Source: Acanthacorydalis orientalis
Lineage: Eukaryota > Arthropoda > Insecta > Megaloptera > Corydalidae
DNA: 64,000 bases
Assembly (NCBI GenBank): GCA_034766995.1
Contig: CM068313.1
Location: 30,765,825-30,829,824 of the forward strand
Direction: 5' to 3'
Below are positions 14,580 to 30,015 of this stretch, in pieces (positions within the stretch are counted from its first letter, which is position 1; every line of letters begins with the position of its first letter). The translations under genes were made by a program, and so were the position numbers. The notes beneath the pieces were generated by a model that was given only the letters and a program-made list of their open reading frames with translations, had not been told where the DNA came from and ran no database searches.

Positions 14580-15894
14580 CTGAAAATAAACATTTTGATA
14601 CTAAAACATTCTTTTAAATTTTGTTCAAAATAAATAAATACCAAAAAAAAATAAATGAAAAGGCATTTGAATATTGAAAAAAAATTAATAAACATATAAT
14701 AATAATTATTACAATTAATTATTTTGTTAAAATACTTTTTAAAAATAATAAATAAATTAAAAATTTATTTTTTTTTATTTACATAAACATATTTCCATAT
14801 TTAATATCTTTTTAAGAATAAAAATTATTTATCACTATTTTCTAATAAAGGTCATTTAAAATATATATAAAAAAAAACATATATACGACAATGAACAGAA
14901 AATATGTGATTACATTCTCATTTATATCGATTTCACAGCAAGGCCAAAGATTTAAAATATTTATTTTATAATATGTTAATGATTTAAATATTAAAAATAA
15001 TAATAAAAACTATTTTTATTAAAACCATTGTTCATTTTTATTTGACACAAAGACCTCAAAAATGTAGTAAAAATATCTGATGAAAAAAACGCGTGTTAAT
15101 AATTTGGTCTTACCTAATCTATGAGAAATTCGTAATGAATTGTTTTCAGGATTATAAAACGTTAAAATTTCATGCTTCGTTTCTTGAACAAGTACATTTA
15201 ACCATACCGATAAATTTGTACCAATCATGTGCATTAATCCAAATCGAGCTGTTATTTTATGTTTATAGACTTTCATTTGCTGAAATAAATATATAAAATG
15301 TTATCTATGATATAATTTTAATTATTAAATATAAATGAAAATATATTAAAACAATACATTACCTCATTGTTTAAAAATATGAAATACATTTGAATGAAGG
15401 TAAAGGCCATCCTGGTGGCAGGAGTTAAAGCTAGCAAAACGTTGTGGCATTTGGTGTTTGTTTCAAGCTCAAAGTATTGTCCAAATTCTAATCCAGAATA
15501 AATCATACTGCCTATTCCGAATGCTGTAATCAAATATTTTTGTTGGAACTAAATCTTATTCTAAATGGTTAAATGAACTTAAACAACATTTTTTTTTTTG
15601 TTATTACTGTAGATAACGTGTATACACTTTAAAAGTTAACATTTTGATACTAAAACATTCTTTTAAATTGTATTTAAAATAAATAAATACCAAAAAATAT
15701 AAAGGCATTTGAATATTCGAAAAAATTAATAATCATATAATAAAGAACAGGTAAATAAATATACAATAAAAATGTAATACTAATTACTCAAATTAATAAT
15801 TTTGTCAATATACTTTTTAAAATGAATAAATAAACAAATTTATTTTTTTTATTTACATAAACATTTCCAGATTTAATGCCTTTTTAAGCATATG

Positions 15895-15960
<66 letters not shown>

Positions 15961-16620
15961 ATTTGTGTGTTTGTGAGAGAGACTATGGATAAATTTTTGA
16001 ATTTAATTTATTTTGAAACTTTACAAAAGGAAATGTAATATATGGAGATGAAAATTGTAATATTAATACACCGAATAAAAAATTATATATGTTTACCTAA
16101 AACTGTAGCATTAAAAAATATTTATTAAGCTATCATAAATTCTAATCAAATAAAGATATTAATATTATAATGAATAAAAAAGTAAAAAATCAATACAAAT
16201 ACAGTATATCTCTCCGTACTATTCAATCAAACCTAAACTATACGTTTCTAGATTTATAAAATATGTTCATATACATGCACGCAAACAATAAAAGCAATTA
16301 TTTTATCCAGAAACGAAATAAATATTTTATTATTTTAATACCATGTTAGCTATTGATGTGAAAGCATAATTATATATTTATATGAAATACAGTACCCTTT
16401 CTGTTACATGCACTGGTATATTTTCCTACAGAATATTTTATTTGGTTTTCGAATTGGAACAAATAAAATTATATTAAATGAATTACACAATTAACGTTAT
16501 TAGTAAAAAATAGTAAACTTTTTTATGCTATTAAGTTTTTAATACGTTCAAAACATAATGAAGTATATTTTGATCATTATTTATAATGAATATCAATAGA
16601 ATTAGTTACATGTTTTTCCT

Positions 16621-16673
<53 letters not shown>

Positions 16674-17246
16674 ATATATATATATATGAAAATTTCACTA
16701 CAAGAAGAACATGTAATACTGAAGTTGTTGTGTAAAGTAAAAGAGTACACTATTTGTTGTTTTGATGGAAACATCTAATTCAAAATATAAAATGATTAAA
16801 TTTAATAATTCGATGTACTTAGTAATTAACATTCTACTTCAGATAAGTAAAAATTACAATTATTATTGACTCGTTCATAAATTAAATTGTTATATACGTT
16901 CAATGCTATATATGCTAAACAGTAAGTAAGAAAATATTTTATATATGAAAATATCAGCAATTATTAATGAAATATATTCATACTTACCGACAGCTCCCAT
17001 ACGAAGATAAAAGCTTCCGTAATGATACTGTCTGGGCGGTACATTGTATGAACTCCTTCTTGACGCACCTCTGTACCTACTGTTTTCAACTCCAACAGAA
17101 TTGGAACTGTTTGAATCTGTCTGTTTACTTGTTTCACCTGTATCAGATTCTTCGCCACTATCTGATAAAGACAAGTCACGCGATTTTCGATTGTCTGTTA
17201 AATTCGTTTTTGTTAATTTTTTTTCATTCTGAATATTTTTGAACAT

Positions 17247-17294
<48 letters not shown>

Positions 17295-18209
17295 GTATGT
17301 ATATGTGTAAACTCTTTCTATCGAGTAGTAAATTGTTAGGATGACAATAATGATGTTAAATATTTTAAAATTAAATTATTATCATTTTTATTTATAAAGT
17401 ACAAATTATTTAAATTATTATTAATCTCGTAAATATTAACTTTTATTAAATTAATCATGTATTTTTAGTTAAATCAATTAAATTTTAAGAACAAAATTAC
17501 AATGAACATATCAGACGGTTCCCTTTCTTTGTTTTGTGAAAATACTTTCTATGTAAACAGAAAAGTTAATCAATATAATTGTATTATCTGAAGCAGAGAA
17601 TGGCTAAATGAATTCTACGAAAGATAATATCTCGATGAATTCATAGATTAATTATAGTCTCTGCAATGAAAAAGGCCTTTTAGATTATCAGTTATACTTT
17701 AACTCTAAATCATTAGCTTGTTTAGCGTTATTTATAATATATTATTAACTGCGATACACTGACTTATTCATAAAAAATTCTAATTGAAATTGAAAGGGAT
17801 AATTATCAAAACAAAATTCCAAGAGAAAACGAAAGAAATTTAACTGACCCACAATTTTGATTTCTTGTACAGAAACTATATAGTAATAATTATAATTAAA
17901 TTAATACTGTACGTTTCTATACAAGTGATTACCCCGTTAATACGTTGCACTGGTGGATTTTGTTCTTTTAGATCATCTCAGTGTCTTATCCTCCGCTATT
18001 ATTTTCGGCACGTGTAACATTTTCAGGTAAATATTAGAAAGTACATATGCATATGTTACATGTTAGAGACTGTAACATCTACCTGAGAATCTAACATTTC
18101 TGCCGACAACTTATATTTTGTTAAACATACACTAAAAATAATATAACTTATAATAACTATACATTTTTAATATTAATTATGTTAAATGAGTAAATACCAC
18201 ATTTTAGAT

Positions 18210-18253
<44 letters not shown>

Positions 18254-18735
18254 TAACAATGTTTAAGAAAACTCAAATACTAATATTAATTTCCTTTATA
18301 TTTAGAATATTTCATGTTATTTTTATAAAAGAAGATGAAATTATAATAAACGCCTTACTAAACAGGTATTGTAGATTTCATTAACACAAAAATTCTTATT
18401 TTGCACAGCGTGTTCTTACTTTTCTATTCTATCTCATATTCCTATTCTTTGAAACCGTGTTAAGTTTTTTTCTATCAATAAAATTAAAAAGGTAATAAAC
18501 AAAAAATATTAATTTTTAAGTCTTAAACAATTAATGTTTCGTTTTTATAAATTTATTAAAAAATGTTTGTATTTAATTATGTTTTTAGTATATATTTTAT
18601 AGATAAAATTATTTAAAAATAATATTAAATTCGTGTGTTATTTTTTATTTATATTTTTTTATAATACTGCCAAAGTCGTTAGATTGACATTCATGTTCCG
18701 CTTTGAATTTTCTCTTGATTTGTTGATTTAATATG

Positions 18736-18789
<54 letters not shown>

Positions 18790-20421
18790 TCAGGTATATT
18801 TCATTCACCTTTTATTAAATATAAACACGTGTAAGGAAAGTATCATAAACAGAATGAATTTGCGAAAATGAAGCTATTCATTACTTACTTTCATCTCTTC
18901 GTGCTTCCTTTTTACCTCCGAGAAGCATAGCATACATGTACAAAAGAAACAGCATACTCCCGATGTACAGATAAAGATAGAACCACTGTAAAATTAAAAT
19001 ACATCATTAATTACTGTCATTGTAAGACATTAACAAAAATGTGCTGTGAATACAAATGTTTCTTTCATAAAACAGAATTATATGTATAATATTATATTTT
19101 TCATTAAGAGAAAATAACAAAAGTGGTCTTTTATTTTAAGAATATGCAGTAAAGTAGATATAATTATATTAGTATGTTGTTCTTTAATTTATATTTATAT
19201 TGTTGTATTTTAAACAACATTATCGAAAATTATTTTCAACAATTATGAAAATATCTCTAAGTTCAAAACCTCATTTATAAAGTAAACTTTACGGTCGAAT
19301 TTCGTCATTAATACTTTGAGTATACTGCGAGCGTATATTGGCTATATATAACTCAATTGTACATTTGTTTGCGAAAACAAGTAACGTTACAGAGAAGATA
19401 AAGGGTAGCTGTAAAACAATCACGTAATTTAAAATAATTGTTATTCTCTCACAATCAACCTTATTTCATTGCAATACTGTACGTGGGTGTATGAAACATT
19501 TCATTTCCGTAGGTATTTCAAACATTTTCGAATCGTATTTGGATTAGTAGAATATATTCATATTCGTTTATAGTATAATAATAATTTGTAGAATCATTAA
19601 TCCTTGTCGACGAAAATTAAATTTAAACACACACTGAAGCACTGATTTTCAACCGTTGCTTAAACGAATAATGATTTTCTACAACCGTGTTTGAAATAAT
19701 CTGTACGGGGAATAATTCAGCAAAAGTGCTACAGTTTAACAACCCTTGGTTAAAAGTGACACAATTAATGTGTTTTTGGTTAATATTTTGTGTTTTACAT
19801 AATATTATAGCTATGAGTACCTTTCATTGTTGTAATTAATGTATAAAAATTGATTGAATTTATTTGTTAATATTTTATTTTTGAAATGCAAAGATCAAAT
19901 ATTATTTTCAAAGTAGAAGCTGAATCATTTTTTAATTATTAAGTGAATTAATAAAACTCTTGATAAATGAATGAATATTTTTCATGTTAAATCCTATTAT
20001 TTTTAGGCAGGAATAAAAAATACGCTGTGAAAATTTTTTTCAATAATTACGTTTATATCGATTCAGTAAATATTTTTTTATATCTTGTATATGTTTTTTA
20101 CATACTTTTAATTCACATCTAGACATCTACTGTCTTTATAAGTCAATATTAATTATGATGCATTAGTTTAATATGATAATAGTGTCGTGAAATTAATTAA
20201 CTTATTTATAATGCAATCACTTTAAATTAAGAAAAGATTTTATAGAGTTGTTATGAAAATAAATTATAATATAATAATCATTAACTTTTCTTTAAATATT
20301 ATTATATGCTTACTAAAAATTTATGTTCAGACTCCAACATATTTTTAATATTCTCTTATGATTATCATGTTATAAATATAAACAATAATTATCATAGTGA
20401 TTAATTCTTGTTATATACATA

Positions 20422-20464
<43 letters not shown>

Positions 20465-23400
20465 TTGAAACTCATTTTGTATTCAGGTATTATTTTTTGT
20501 ATTAAAGATAATAATTGCCTATATATTTTAGTTGTCAGTCGTGATAATAATCTGAATTTAATAAATATTTATATACAGTAATGTACACATTAAAAATTAT
20601 TGAAAAAAATGTTTTACTAAAGGCGATAAACATGTTGTCAGTAAAGCAAACTATTATTAAAATATTAAATTACAATACATAGTTTCTGAAATTAAATTGT
20701 CTGTATAATTCATGACAGATGAAATAGACGATAAAAATTAATGCTGATTTTTGACGAGGTTTATAATTTTCTATTTAGATTAGCATCGGTTCTTGTTAAA
20801 GAAACTTATAATTAAAAATATTTTTATTCAAATTAGTTTCCAATTATACTTTTTAATATAAAATATGATGACGTTATGCATTACGACTGAAGCTCTTGGT
20901 CAAAAATATATTGATATATTTTATTAGTTTCTTGTTAAAAAAATCATTTTATGAATTCTAGTTGTTTATATTTTGAATAAGTGTAGAAATCAATGCTTTT
21001 TTATGTATAAACTAGTCAGGACCAAAATATTAATAAAATTTTTATTCTCCTTCATTAAACCAAAACGTTTTTGCTTATAGTATTATTCTGTATTAACTTT
21101 GAATTTTAAAGAAAGAAATTTATTTTTTATATAAATTAGTAACCATAGTAAATCTTATTTAAGAGTATGAAGTAAACTAATATACTGTTTTTAGTTATTA
21201 TTTAAACTGTTTATTTTTCTTTCAATTTTACATACATCCCAATTATAATTATTCATTACAGACTTAATAATTTAAAACCACAAAATAAAATCTTATTATT
21301 TAATAAGAGGTTTAAATTAATGAATGAATTAAATAAATTCTAAATTAATTTACACACACATGCATATATATATATATAATTTAATTTTTATTGAAAGATT
21401 ATATAAAAACATTATTTTAATTTAAGAAATTTAAATATATATTTATTATGATGTAAACAATTTTATTTTTTGTATAGTATTTTTTGTAAATTTCAAGTAT
21501 AATAAAACAAAAATATATTTTTTGCTTCACTTTCGGGCTGAAAAATTGTAAAAATAATACAAGATATGAATTTTTATATTTGAAAAAATCAATAATCGGA
21601 AAATTCATTTTGCCTGAAAAATATTTTCATCAAAATTGTTTTGTTACCGACCGTATTTTGATATTACATTAGGGTTTACATTACCGACCCTTGTGTTACA
21701 TTTTTATTGATCCATGTTCAATTTTTCAATATTAAAACGCACAGCGGTAAATAAAACTTATCATGAAAAAATCCCTAGTTCACTGATTCGTTGCATGTTT
21801 AGCAAATAATATTTTTCATTTAATTTATTATTACATAAATGTTATCATAATTATCTCTAAAGTTGTTAACAAACACACTCATGTCTCATTATTTATGTAT
21901 GCAGATATGTTAGAATTATTTAATGAGAAACGTGAAGTACGATATGAATTTTTTTCTCCAAATTAAAAAAAAGTTTAACACTAAATAATTATATTTAAAC
22001 ATATTTTTGTGTTATTCTTTTTGATTACATTTTACTGCATAAATACCACAAATTCCTAAATAAATAATAAAAAAACAACGCTTTTTAAATAATCTGTTAC
22101 TATTTATAGAATAAAAACATGTTTTTACAACTGCGGCAAAGATAAACGATGAACTGTATTTAAAATTAGTATTTTTCTTCCAGCTTTTTTTTAACCTCTA
22201 ATATTTCTATATTTATTACAGATATATCAGAATATATTCAATCAAGAAAAAATAAACTAATTTTTAATATGCTATGATATGAATTGAAGAATTTATTATT
22301 TCTCGAGCTACTTTTCTTAATTGTTTTAGGCGTAAATTCTAAAACTTCTGTTTAATTCGCATAATTTTCCACTTTAAAATAAAGTATAAATGAAAGCAAC
22401 ATTTGCTTTTCTTTCGAAGAAGTAGTCATGATTGGTATATTCAGAAGAAAGGGGATTTAGACAAGGGAAATAAAGTATCGCATTTAAAATAATTAAAGGG
22501 GTTAGAAAACGGTGCATCTTAAACAGTATAAAGCATTGATGTTTCGACGAGTCTGAAATATAACTAAATGAAATGTTAATAAAACGACAAGAAGCAAATA
22601 TTTAGATGGCTCAGAAGTCAAATATAATACCTAAATTTTAGATTTTTTTTCTATAAATATTTTAAAGTGTAAATAATTTCTCAGATGTCAAAAACACAAA
22701 GGTACTGATTAATAAAAACCCCAATAGATGATAAATAGAAAATACGCAACATAAAAATTATATTTATTATGTATATGGACATTCGCAATTATAATACTTC
22801 ATTTTAATTACTTATTTCGATTCTTCTGAGCCATATATATATAAAGAACATTAATTTTTGTATCTATTTTTAAACAATATTTATTTGTATATATTTCGAA
22901 CATTTTAATGTAAATAAAATTATAAATAATCTTACAATTTATATAAAACGAATTTTAATTTTTTTAAAAGTCTGTAAAAATAAATGTTATTAATAATCTT
23001 AAATTATTAAACTATTATTATTTACTGTAATTATTATTCAGATTTAATAATTTAATAAAATAAAATATTGCTAATGTATTTTCAATTTTTTGATTTTAAT
23101 TGTGAAAAATTTAAAATCAATCTTAAATAATATAATGTTTTACCATTCTTTTCAAATAATTATCAAAAAGGTATACATTTTCTTGTATTGACTTAAATTT
23201 TATCTGTAACTGAACAAGTTTGATAAATAAATTACTATATAAAATCATCTCTGTTTCATAATAAACAGACAGGACAGATACGATAAATGTTTTAATTAAA
23301 ATTATAAATAATTACTGAGTGAACATAAAACGTCGTTTACGCAAAGATATTTTTAACAAATATAATTTTTATATTTTTCACACGAATTTAACACAAAGAC

Positions 23401-26400
23401 AATATTTTACACTCGTTGACATTTCTCTGAAATAGGTTCAAGTAAATATTTCCTATCCATTTATATAGAGTAACATTATTTTTCACCTTATCTAACGTCT
23501 ACAAATAGCATATAGGTTAGAGGTGAAAACATTGCTGACATTTGTTATACATATTCATTCAAGGTAGGATTCTGAAACAAAGTGTTAAAGAAATTTAATC
23601 ATACGATCTAAATTTTTAAATTTACATGAATTAATTTCTGCGTTCAATTATAAAAGGGTCATATATCTATGCAGTTTGTGTAAATAAACAAATTTATTTA
23701 GTCTCTTTTCAAAATTATTAAAAACACATTAATATCGTATTAAAATTTAATTATTGTGAAATATTTCATATTTATAACGGAAAATGAGAAATGTTACTTA
23801 AAAATTGGATAATAAATATACAGATCTATAATTTGTATACGTATAACAAAATAAATATATATTTTTTAATGAAAATGCACCAATCCTTATTAATCCATAA
23901 ATTAGATAATAAAAAAATACTTCTAATAAGAATAATAGTCTATTTGTAAGGACAATATTTTAATTTGTATTTAGAATTTGTTTCACATTTTCAAATAATT
24001 AAATATTTAATTGAATATTATTAAAAGTAAGTATACATTCTCCAATAAGAAAAATTATTTTTGATTTAATTGTTTTGAATATGTTATCTTTAATAAGCAT
24101 TATTTTATTTCCACAATTTTCAATTATTTAATGATTACGATTCTACTTTTGTGTAAAAGTATTTATGAATACTGTTTTTCTTAAATAATTGAAAACTAAT
24201 TATTTAATAATTTAAAATTCAAAATTTTGATATCATATAAAATAGACTTATAGTGGCTTTTCAATACGATTGTTTTAAGTAATATAACCAAATATCCATA
24301 TTTATTCATGTAAAAATATATATCAGGTTGGTAGGAAAATAACTGCGGGTTGTTTTCTAAATTCTAATCTTAATTTTTTTCAATTAAACAGTCATTTCGT
24401 TGTGTTCATGTAAATATCATTTTAAAGTAAATTTTCGGTCTGTATTTTGGTAAAATCGACTTTGCTTTTATTATTAATTTTGCTTCAAATTGGGCTATTG
24501 AATTAAAGATGGAAAAGAAATAAATAAAAGCAATTTTTTTGTATGAGTTGAAAACGGGTAGTAAAGTAGCAGAAGCTGTTCGTAAACTAAACGATGCTTT
24601 TGATATAAGTACTGTTAAGGAAGGTACGGTATTAGTAATGATGGTTACAAAAATTTTGTGCTGGAGATGACAGCCTTGAAGATGAAAAAGATCTGGAGGG
24701 TTCTTCTTCAGTTCATAATGTCCAACTGAAGGCGTTAATTGAATCAGAAACACGCTTAACAATTCGAGAGCTTACACAAAAGTTAGGTATTAGTCATCCA
24801 ACAATCCTGGACCACTTACAATCACCTAAATTAAAAAAAATGTATATGAATTTGAAAGTCATAAAACGAAATTATGTTTTTACCAACCTAATAATTAACT
24901 CTACACGTTTAGAACATATAATGAGGTTATCTTAGATGAGTAAATTTCAATTCACTATAATTATTCATTTTTATAATACTTTCAAGGACATGCACTGATT
25001 CTATGTACGATAATAAGGTCCAGGGTTGTATGTTTTACAGTTTTCATTAAAAAGTAAATATTAAAAAACTTGCAGTGTTTTTTTCTATTTCATTTAAAAG
25101 TGATTCTATTAAATATTCAATTTTAGAGAAAAATCAATAAAACTATATTTTTCCAATGTCAAATGTCTGTTCAGATATTTATAGTTCCTGAAAAAATAAG
25201 TTTTTTGGAATATATTGTAAATGAATGAATCTGTGATTACAAAAAAAAATAAAAAATAGTATACAGTATTTTTTGATACGGTATTAATCTAATTGGGAAT
25301 CAAAATTGTATATTTCTCATATAAAAATATTAATATAATACACAATACAGATTTTTACAGATTATTATTTCTTATTCAGCCCCTTATATATAAATTTAAA
25401 ATATTGATTATAAGAAAATTATAATAGGCACACAAATGATGTATCATGGTTGTTGGTATTCAATTGGTTGTCATTAAAAGAGTAGAAAACAACGAAATAT
25501 AAACTGTAATTTACTAACACAGTTTTATTAAGACTGCACTGCGTACAATCCTTTATGATTGTTTTCTTTAAACAATTGCTCATAAAATATGACATCGAAT
25601 TTAAAACTCATAAATATGCAGTTATGTTAGTCATTGTAATATAAATACAATGTATATATTTTTTGTTTCACTTATGACATAAGGGAGTTTATATTTTTGT
25701 TAGAAAATTATTAAGTGTAAATGAAATTAATTAATTATAATTTGTAGAAAATTATTAACTGTGAATGAAAATAGATTTTTTTTAAAAAAAAAATTGCTGA
25801 CCTTTACAAATATAGAAAAAATACATACAAACTTTACATTAATGTAATTATTTTTTTTTTAAATATACAATATTTTTAAAATTTTTTTTATATTCACATT
25901 CATTTTAAAAAAATAAGTATTTCACTTTGAGTTCTTTTAATGAGATATGTGAATTTTGAAGTTATTCATTAAATAACAGCAATTGTACTTTTCAAACGAA
26001 TATCGATTTCAACTAGATCAATTTTATTTTTTTAAGTAAAATAATTAATTAAATGATGTGGCTATTAAATTGTTATAAATATTGAAAAAGTATTTTGTTA
26101 CTAAATACAATAAATTAGTATAATTTTATTTATTGTATTTTTTTTCGTTCCTAATAAAAGTATATATATATATATATATATACGAATGGATAATTTATTA
26201 TAAAGAAGTGTTTAGATTCCTTTTTAATGGAATGAGAGCTAGACACTGGTATTGAAATGAAAGGTAATATTAACCCATATGACATGGTCTCTAAAAAATT
26301 TACATGGAATCCAAAAGATCTTTCAATGACCTAAGCTGTTATCTGCTATATTTTATTATTTGTATAATGAAATATTTGTTATAAATTTTTATTTAATCAA

Positions 26401-29014
26401 AGAATTATTTGAAAAATATATTGTAATTATATCAAACTGATATATCCTCTACGGACAGGTTTATTTAAATCAATTAACATAACAAAGAACACAAAAAAAT
26501 ATATTTCCTACTATTTTTTCTATTCGTTTGTGAAAAACATTCTCATTCTCATTCCACCGATAATAATTAATTTTTTCCTCTATTCTTAACTGGTTTATAA
26601 ATTAAAAATGGTATATTTTGCATATCAGTGGGATGAGAATATTTTTGCATATATTTCTATACTTTGCATATTGTAAATGTTACAGTTTTTTAACTTTATG
26701 TTTATTTTCTTTATATAAATTTAATGTTGTTTTTACTGTTATTTTAATTTTACATATATCAAGGAGATTTTCTTCTAAAAATAACTAGATTTTGATTTTA
26801 TCATACATTCGGATAATTAAGTTTTTCTATTTTTAAATCTCAGTTATACGTATTGTTTTTATGGTTTATTGATATTAATTGGCAAGTACATAAATAATTA
26901 TTCTAGTACATAATGCAAAAATGAACTGGATATCTGTGCTCACTAATTGAACACACGATCAATAAAATCCTACCGCCAAAATTTGGTGAATAACCACAAC
27001 GAGTGTAGTTAATACGTCTCACGAGAGTTAATACATTGACCGTGCAACACATAAAAAGCGCGTGTGTGTAATGCGCTGTGCAAAATATATAACGGCACTG
27101 GGCCAGGTTGTAATATTTTAGAGGCGCTGAAACAGAACGTTGCACCGTTTTACTGAAACTGAACGCACGGAGTTTCACCCTTCAACTCACAGCTACTCAA
27201 CGGTTTGCTGCTATATACACGTAATGTTATATCGATCATTTCGCTCATATCGCATACATATAGGGCTTGTGATGTGGTGTGATGGTATGCAGTAGGTACA
27301 ATAAAAGTCGATGGTGGAGAATTATATTGAGAGACAATTTATTTATTACACTTTCTTCAGTTTCTTTTTCTTATGAAATCATATGTTATAGATAAAATAA
27401 ATAAGTGAATATGAAGCAATATAAACTTTAAAAAAACCATTGAACATTTTATAACATTTTTTTTTATTTCTTATTTGCTTATAAAACAATATAGCTCACT
27501 GTTAATATTTAACATTCATAACGTAAAAAAGTTGAGTAAAATAAAAATATAATAGGCTAGTACTACTTTCCTATGTACTGTTTGTTTATAACGGCACATT
27601 ATTTTGAACACAAAAAGTTTGTGATTTTTTTATGACTTTTTTACAATATGGTATTCTGTAAATTGCTTCAATAATACATAAAACATTTTAAAATACATTT
27701 TTATTCTATTAGTTATTTCATTTACTTTGATCACTTATAACAATTTTAAGATTGAACACATTAAATTAACATTTAAATCTTTTACAAATTGTGAACCAAA
27801 ATGATGAACATATGAAACAAAAGATTAAATTTTTGTTTTACATCTATCGAAAATGGAAATCGAAAACTTATTTTTAGGAAAGCACATGAAAAAATTATCT
27901 CTAAATATTAATATAAATAAGTTCAATTAAAAATATTTACGAAATTCATCTTTTATTTCTTTGACACGTTTTGATGAATTCTAAATAAGATTTATTACTC
28001 TTTGGCATTATAGTTCTCTTTTATTATATTTTATATTTCTTCTCTTTTATTGCAATTAAATAAATATAAATTAAGAAAAAGATAAATGTAATGGTCGCTT
28101 TTACTTTTTGATACACTAAATATATTTAGTATGACTATTCTGCTAATTTCATTAATTAAAAAAATATAATACTTCCTAACTAATTCTTCCTACTAGAAAA
28201 GATATTTTAAAATATGAAACTGAAGCTATATTTCCATGTATATAATTGTATTTATGCACGTATTTTAGTGTTGTATGTGTGAATGTCTATTTTATTATAT
28301 TTTTTTTAAAAAATATATTTTATTTAATAAAATTATATAAATTTAATTGGCAATAAATTAATGTATATATATATATATACACAAACTTTGAAATATTAAG
28401 AGATAAATAAAGGTGAAAACATTAAAAGAACGATTAATTACAGGGGTGTAATAATATTAAAATGATATGCTTCTTATCTTCAAATTCTCCATAAGTAACA
28501 ATATTATACATTACATCGCCAAATAACCAGATCACTATAAAATACAGTAACGATAACACTTGAGTCGTGAATGTTGAACTGATTGGTCTATTGTGTGTGC
28601 TGGTGTAAGTGCGTTTCGAATGTATGTGTGTATACGACATGAGCAAGGTTACGTAACGAGAGTTATGTTTTTACGTACCTCGTAGAACGACGGTGGGATG
28701 TAGGTGGATATTACTTCCGCCATCGGAAACGCGGTTCCCATGACGACCAGCAGCTTGCCGTACAGTGCTGACAACGTCGTTGCTAAAGCGTCGCTGCAAC
28801 ATGACCAAACATGTAAGGGCGATATAATAAACGATGCTGTTAAAGCTCAATGGTAATAATCATAAAATAATTATGGTTATAATAAAGTCATCACAATAGG
28901 GGAAAGACATTATGATTTTCCTATAGATAATTACTGCGATTTTATTTATATATTTTTCATTTTAAAAGCTTTTGCACTTCAAAAAGATTTATGTTATTTG
29001 TTTTTAATATTATC

Positions 29015-29048
<34 letters not shown>

Positions 29049-29950
29049 CGATAAAAGAGAAAGATGCAGACAGTATGTTTTCCTAAATATACTAATTAAT
29101 TTTCCACTATTTTGTTACACTTTTACTATTAAAACAATTTATATTTTTCAATCAAAAAATGTTTTCTAAAAATATACATTATACAATTACTGCAATTTTG
29201 TAGAAATAATTTGTGTTCAATCATAGAAAATAAAAATATTTATATCGTAAATATAATAAATTTAATAATTTTATAGTTTTATAAACAGAGCGTTTCTACT
29301 ATTCTACTAAAAAAATATATTTTTTGATATTTTAATTGTCAAAATTATTTTCACAGCTTCTATCTTTTTATTTTTATTACAAATACGTTCCAACAACTAT
29401 TTGATTCAAAAATTACTAATTATAAAACAAATTAGTATGTAAGGCAATTGATTATTACATTCAATTTGAATAAAAATATCATTAATCCGTTAACTAATAA
29501 AGGAAAAGAGTACTAAAGACAACATAACATTGTTTTTAATAAAATTAAATACTTTACATATCTTCAATTTATAAATTTACTTTTTGAACTTAACTAAATC
29601 AATCTATGAAATATAATACAACAAATGTGAAGTATTTCAAATTACCCTACTTTTAAATTATTCGCCCGTGTTGAACAATAATTACAATGTTCATTTGACA
29701 AAGAAATCCCATTTATTTTGCAAAGCGTGTATTCCAAATATGACAAAATTTACGAAAACAATTTCTCGCATGGCCGAGTTCAACAAACTGCAATTTATAT
29801 TCGATAATTAGACCTATGGCAAAATAATCGGTCAGTGTCATGGTCTGAGAAATAAGTACTAATTAACAATTTCCCCTATAAATATAAGGGATGTGGTTCA
29901 AAGAGTGAATATAAGCTATATAAATATTTTACATTTAACCTAGACAAGCA

Positions 29951-30015
<65 letters not shown>

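Larger units (their letters stand above)
15524..16987 (-). other. Otopetrin intron 6
   Basis: 1464 nt, GT-AG. Contains direct repeat copy 2, the compound AT/GT tract at 15898 and the AT tract at 16623. No other feature is seen. Confidence 0.9.

Noticed and set aside
15093..15296. 67-codon plus-strand ORF
   Set aside because: Antisense shadow of otopetrin exon 8.
16967..17242. Plus-strand ORFs and an alternative minus-strand frame over exon 6
   Set aside because: Shadows of exon 6. Only the frame joining to exons 5 and 7 gives otopetrin sequence.
18889..18985. Alternative donor GGAG|GTAAAA inside exon 5
   Set aside because: In phase, but much weaker than the GTAAGT site used. Kept only as a possible minor isoform.
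24406..24762. 118-codon minus-strand ORF
   Set aside because: It is the antisense shadow of the internally deleted mariner, whose plus strand carries the recognisable transposase motifs.
26903..27178. 91-codon minus-strand ORF in the CpG-richer island
   Set aside because: It begins at GTG, has no ATG near the start and no domain. The composition is better explained as a regulatory island.
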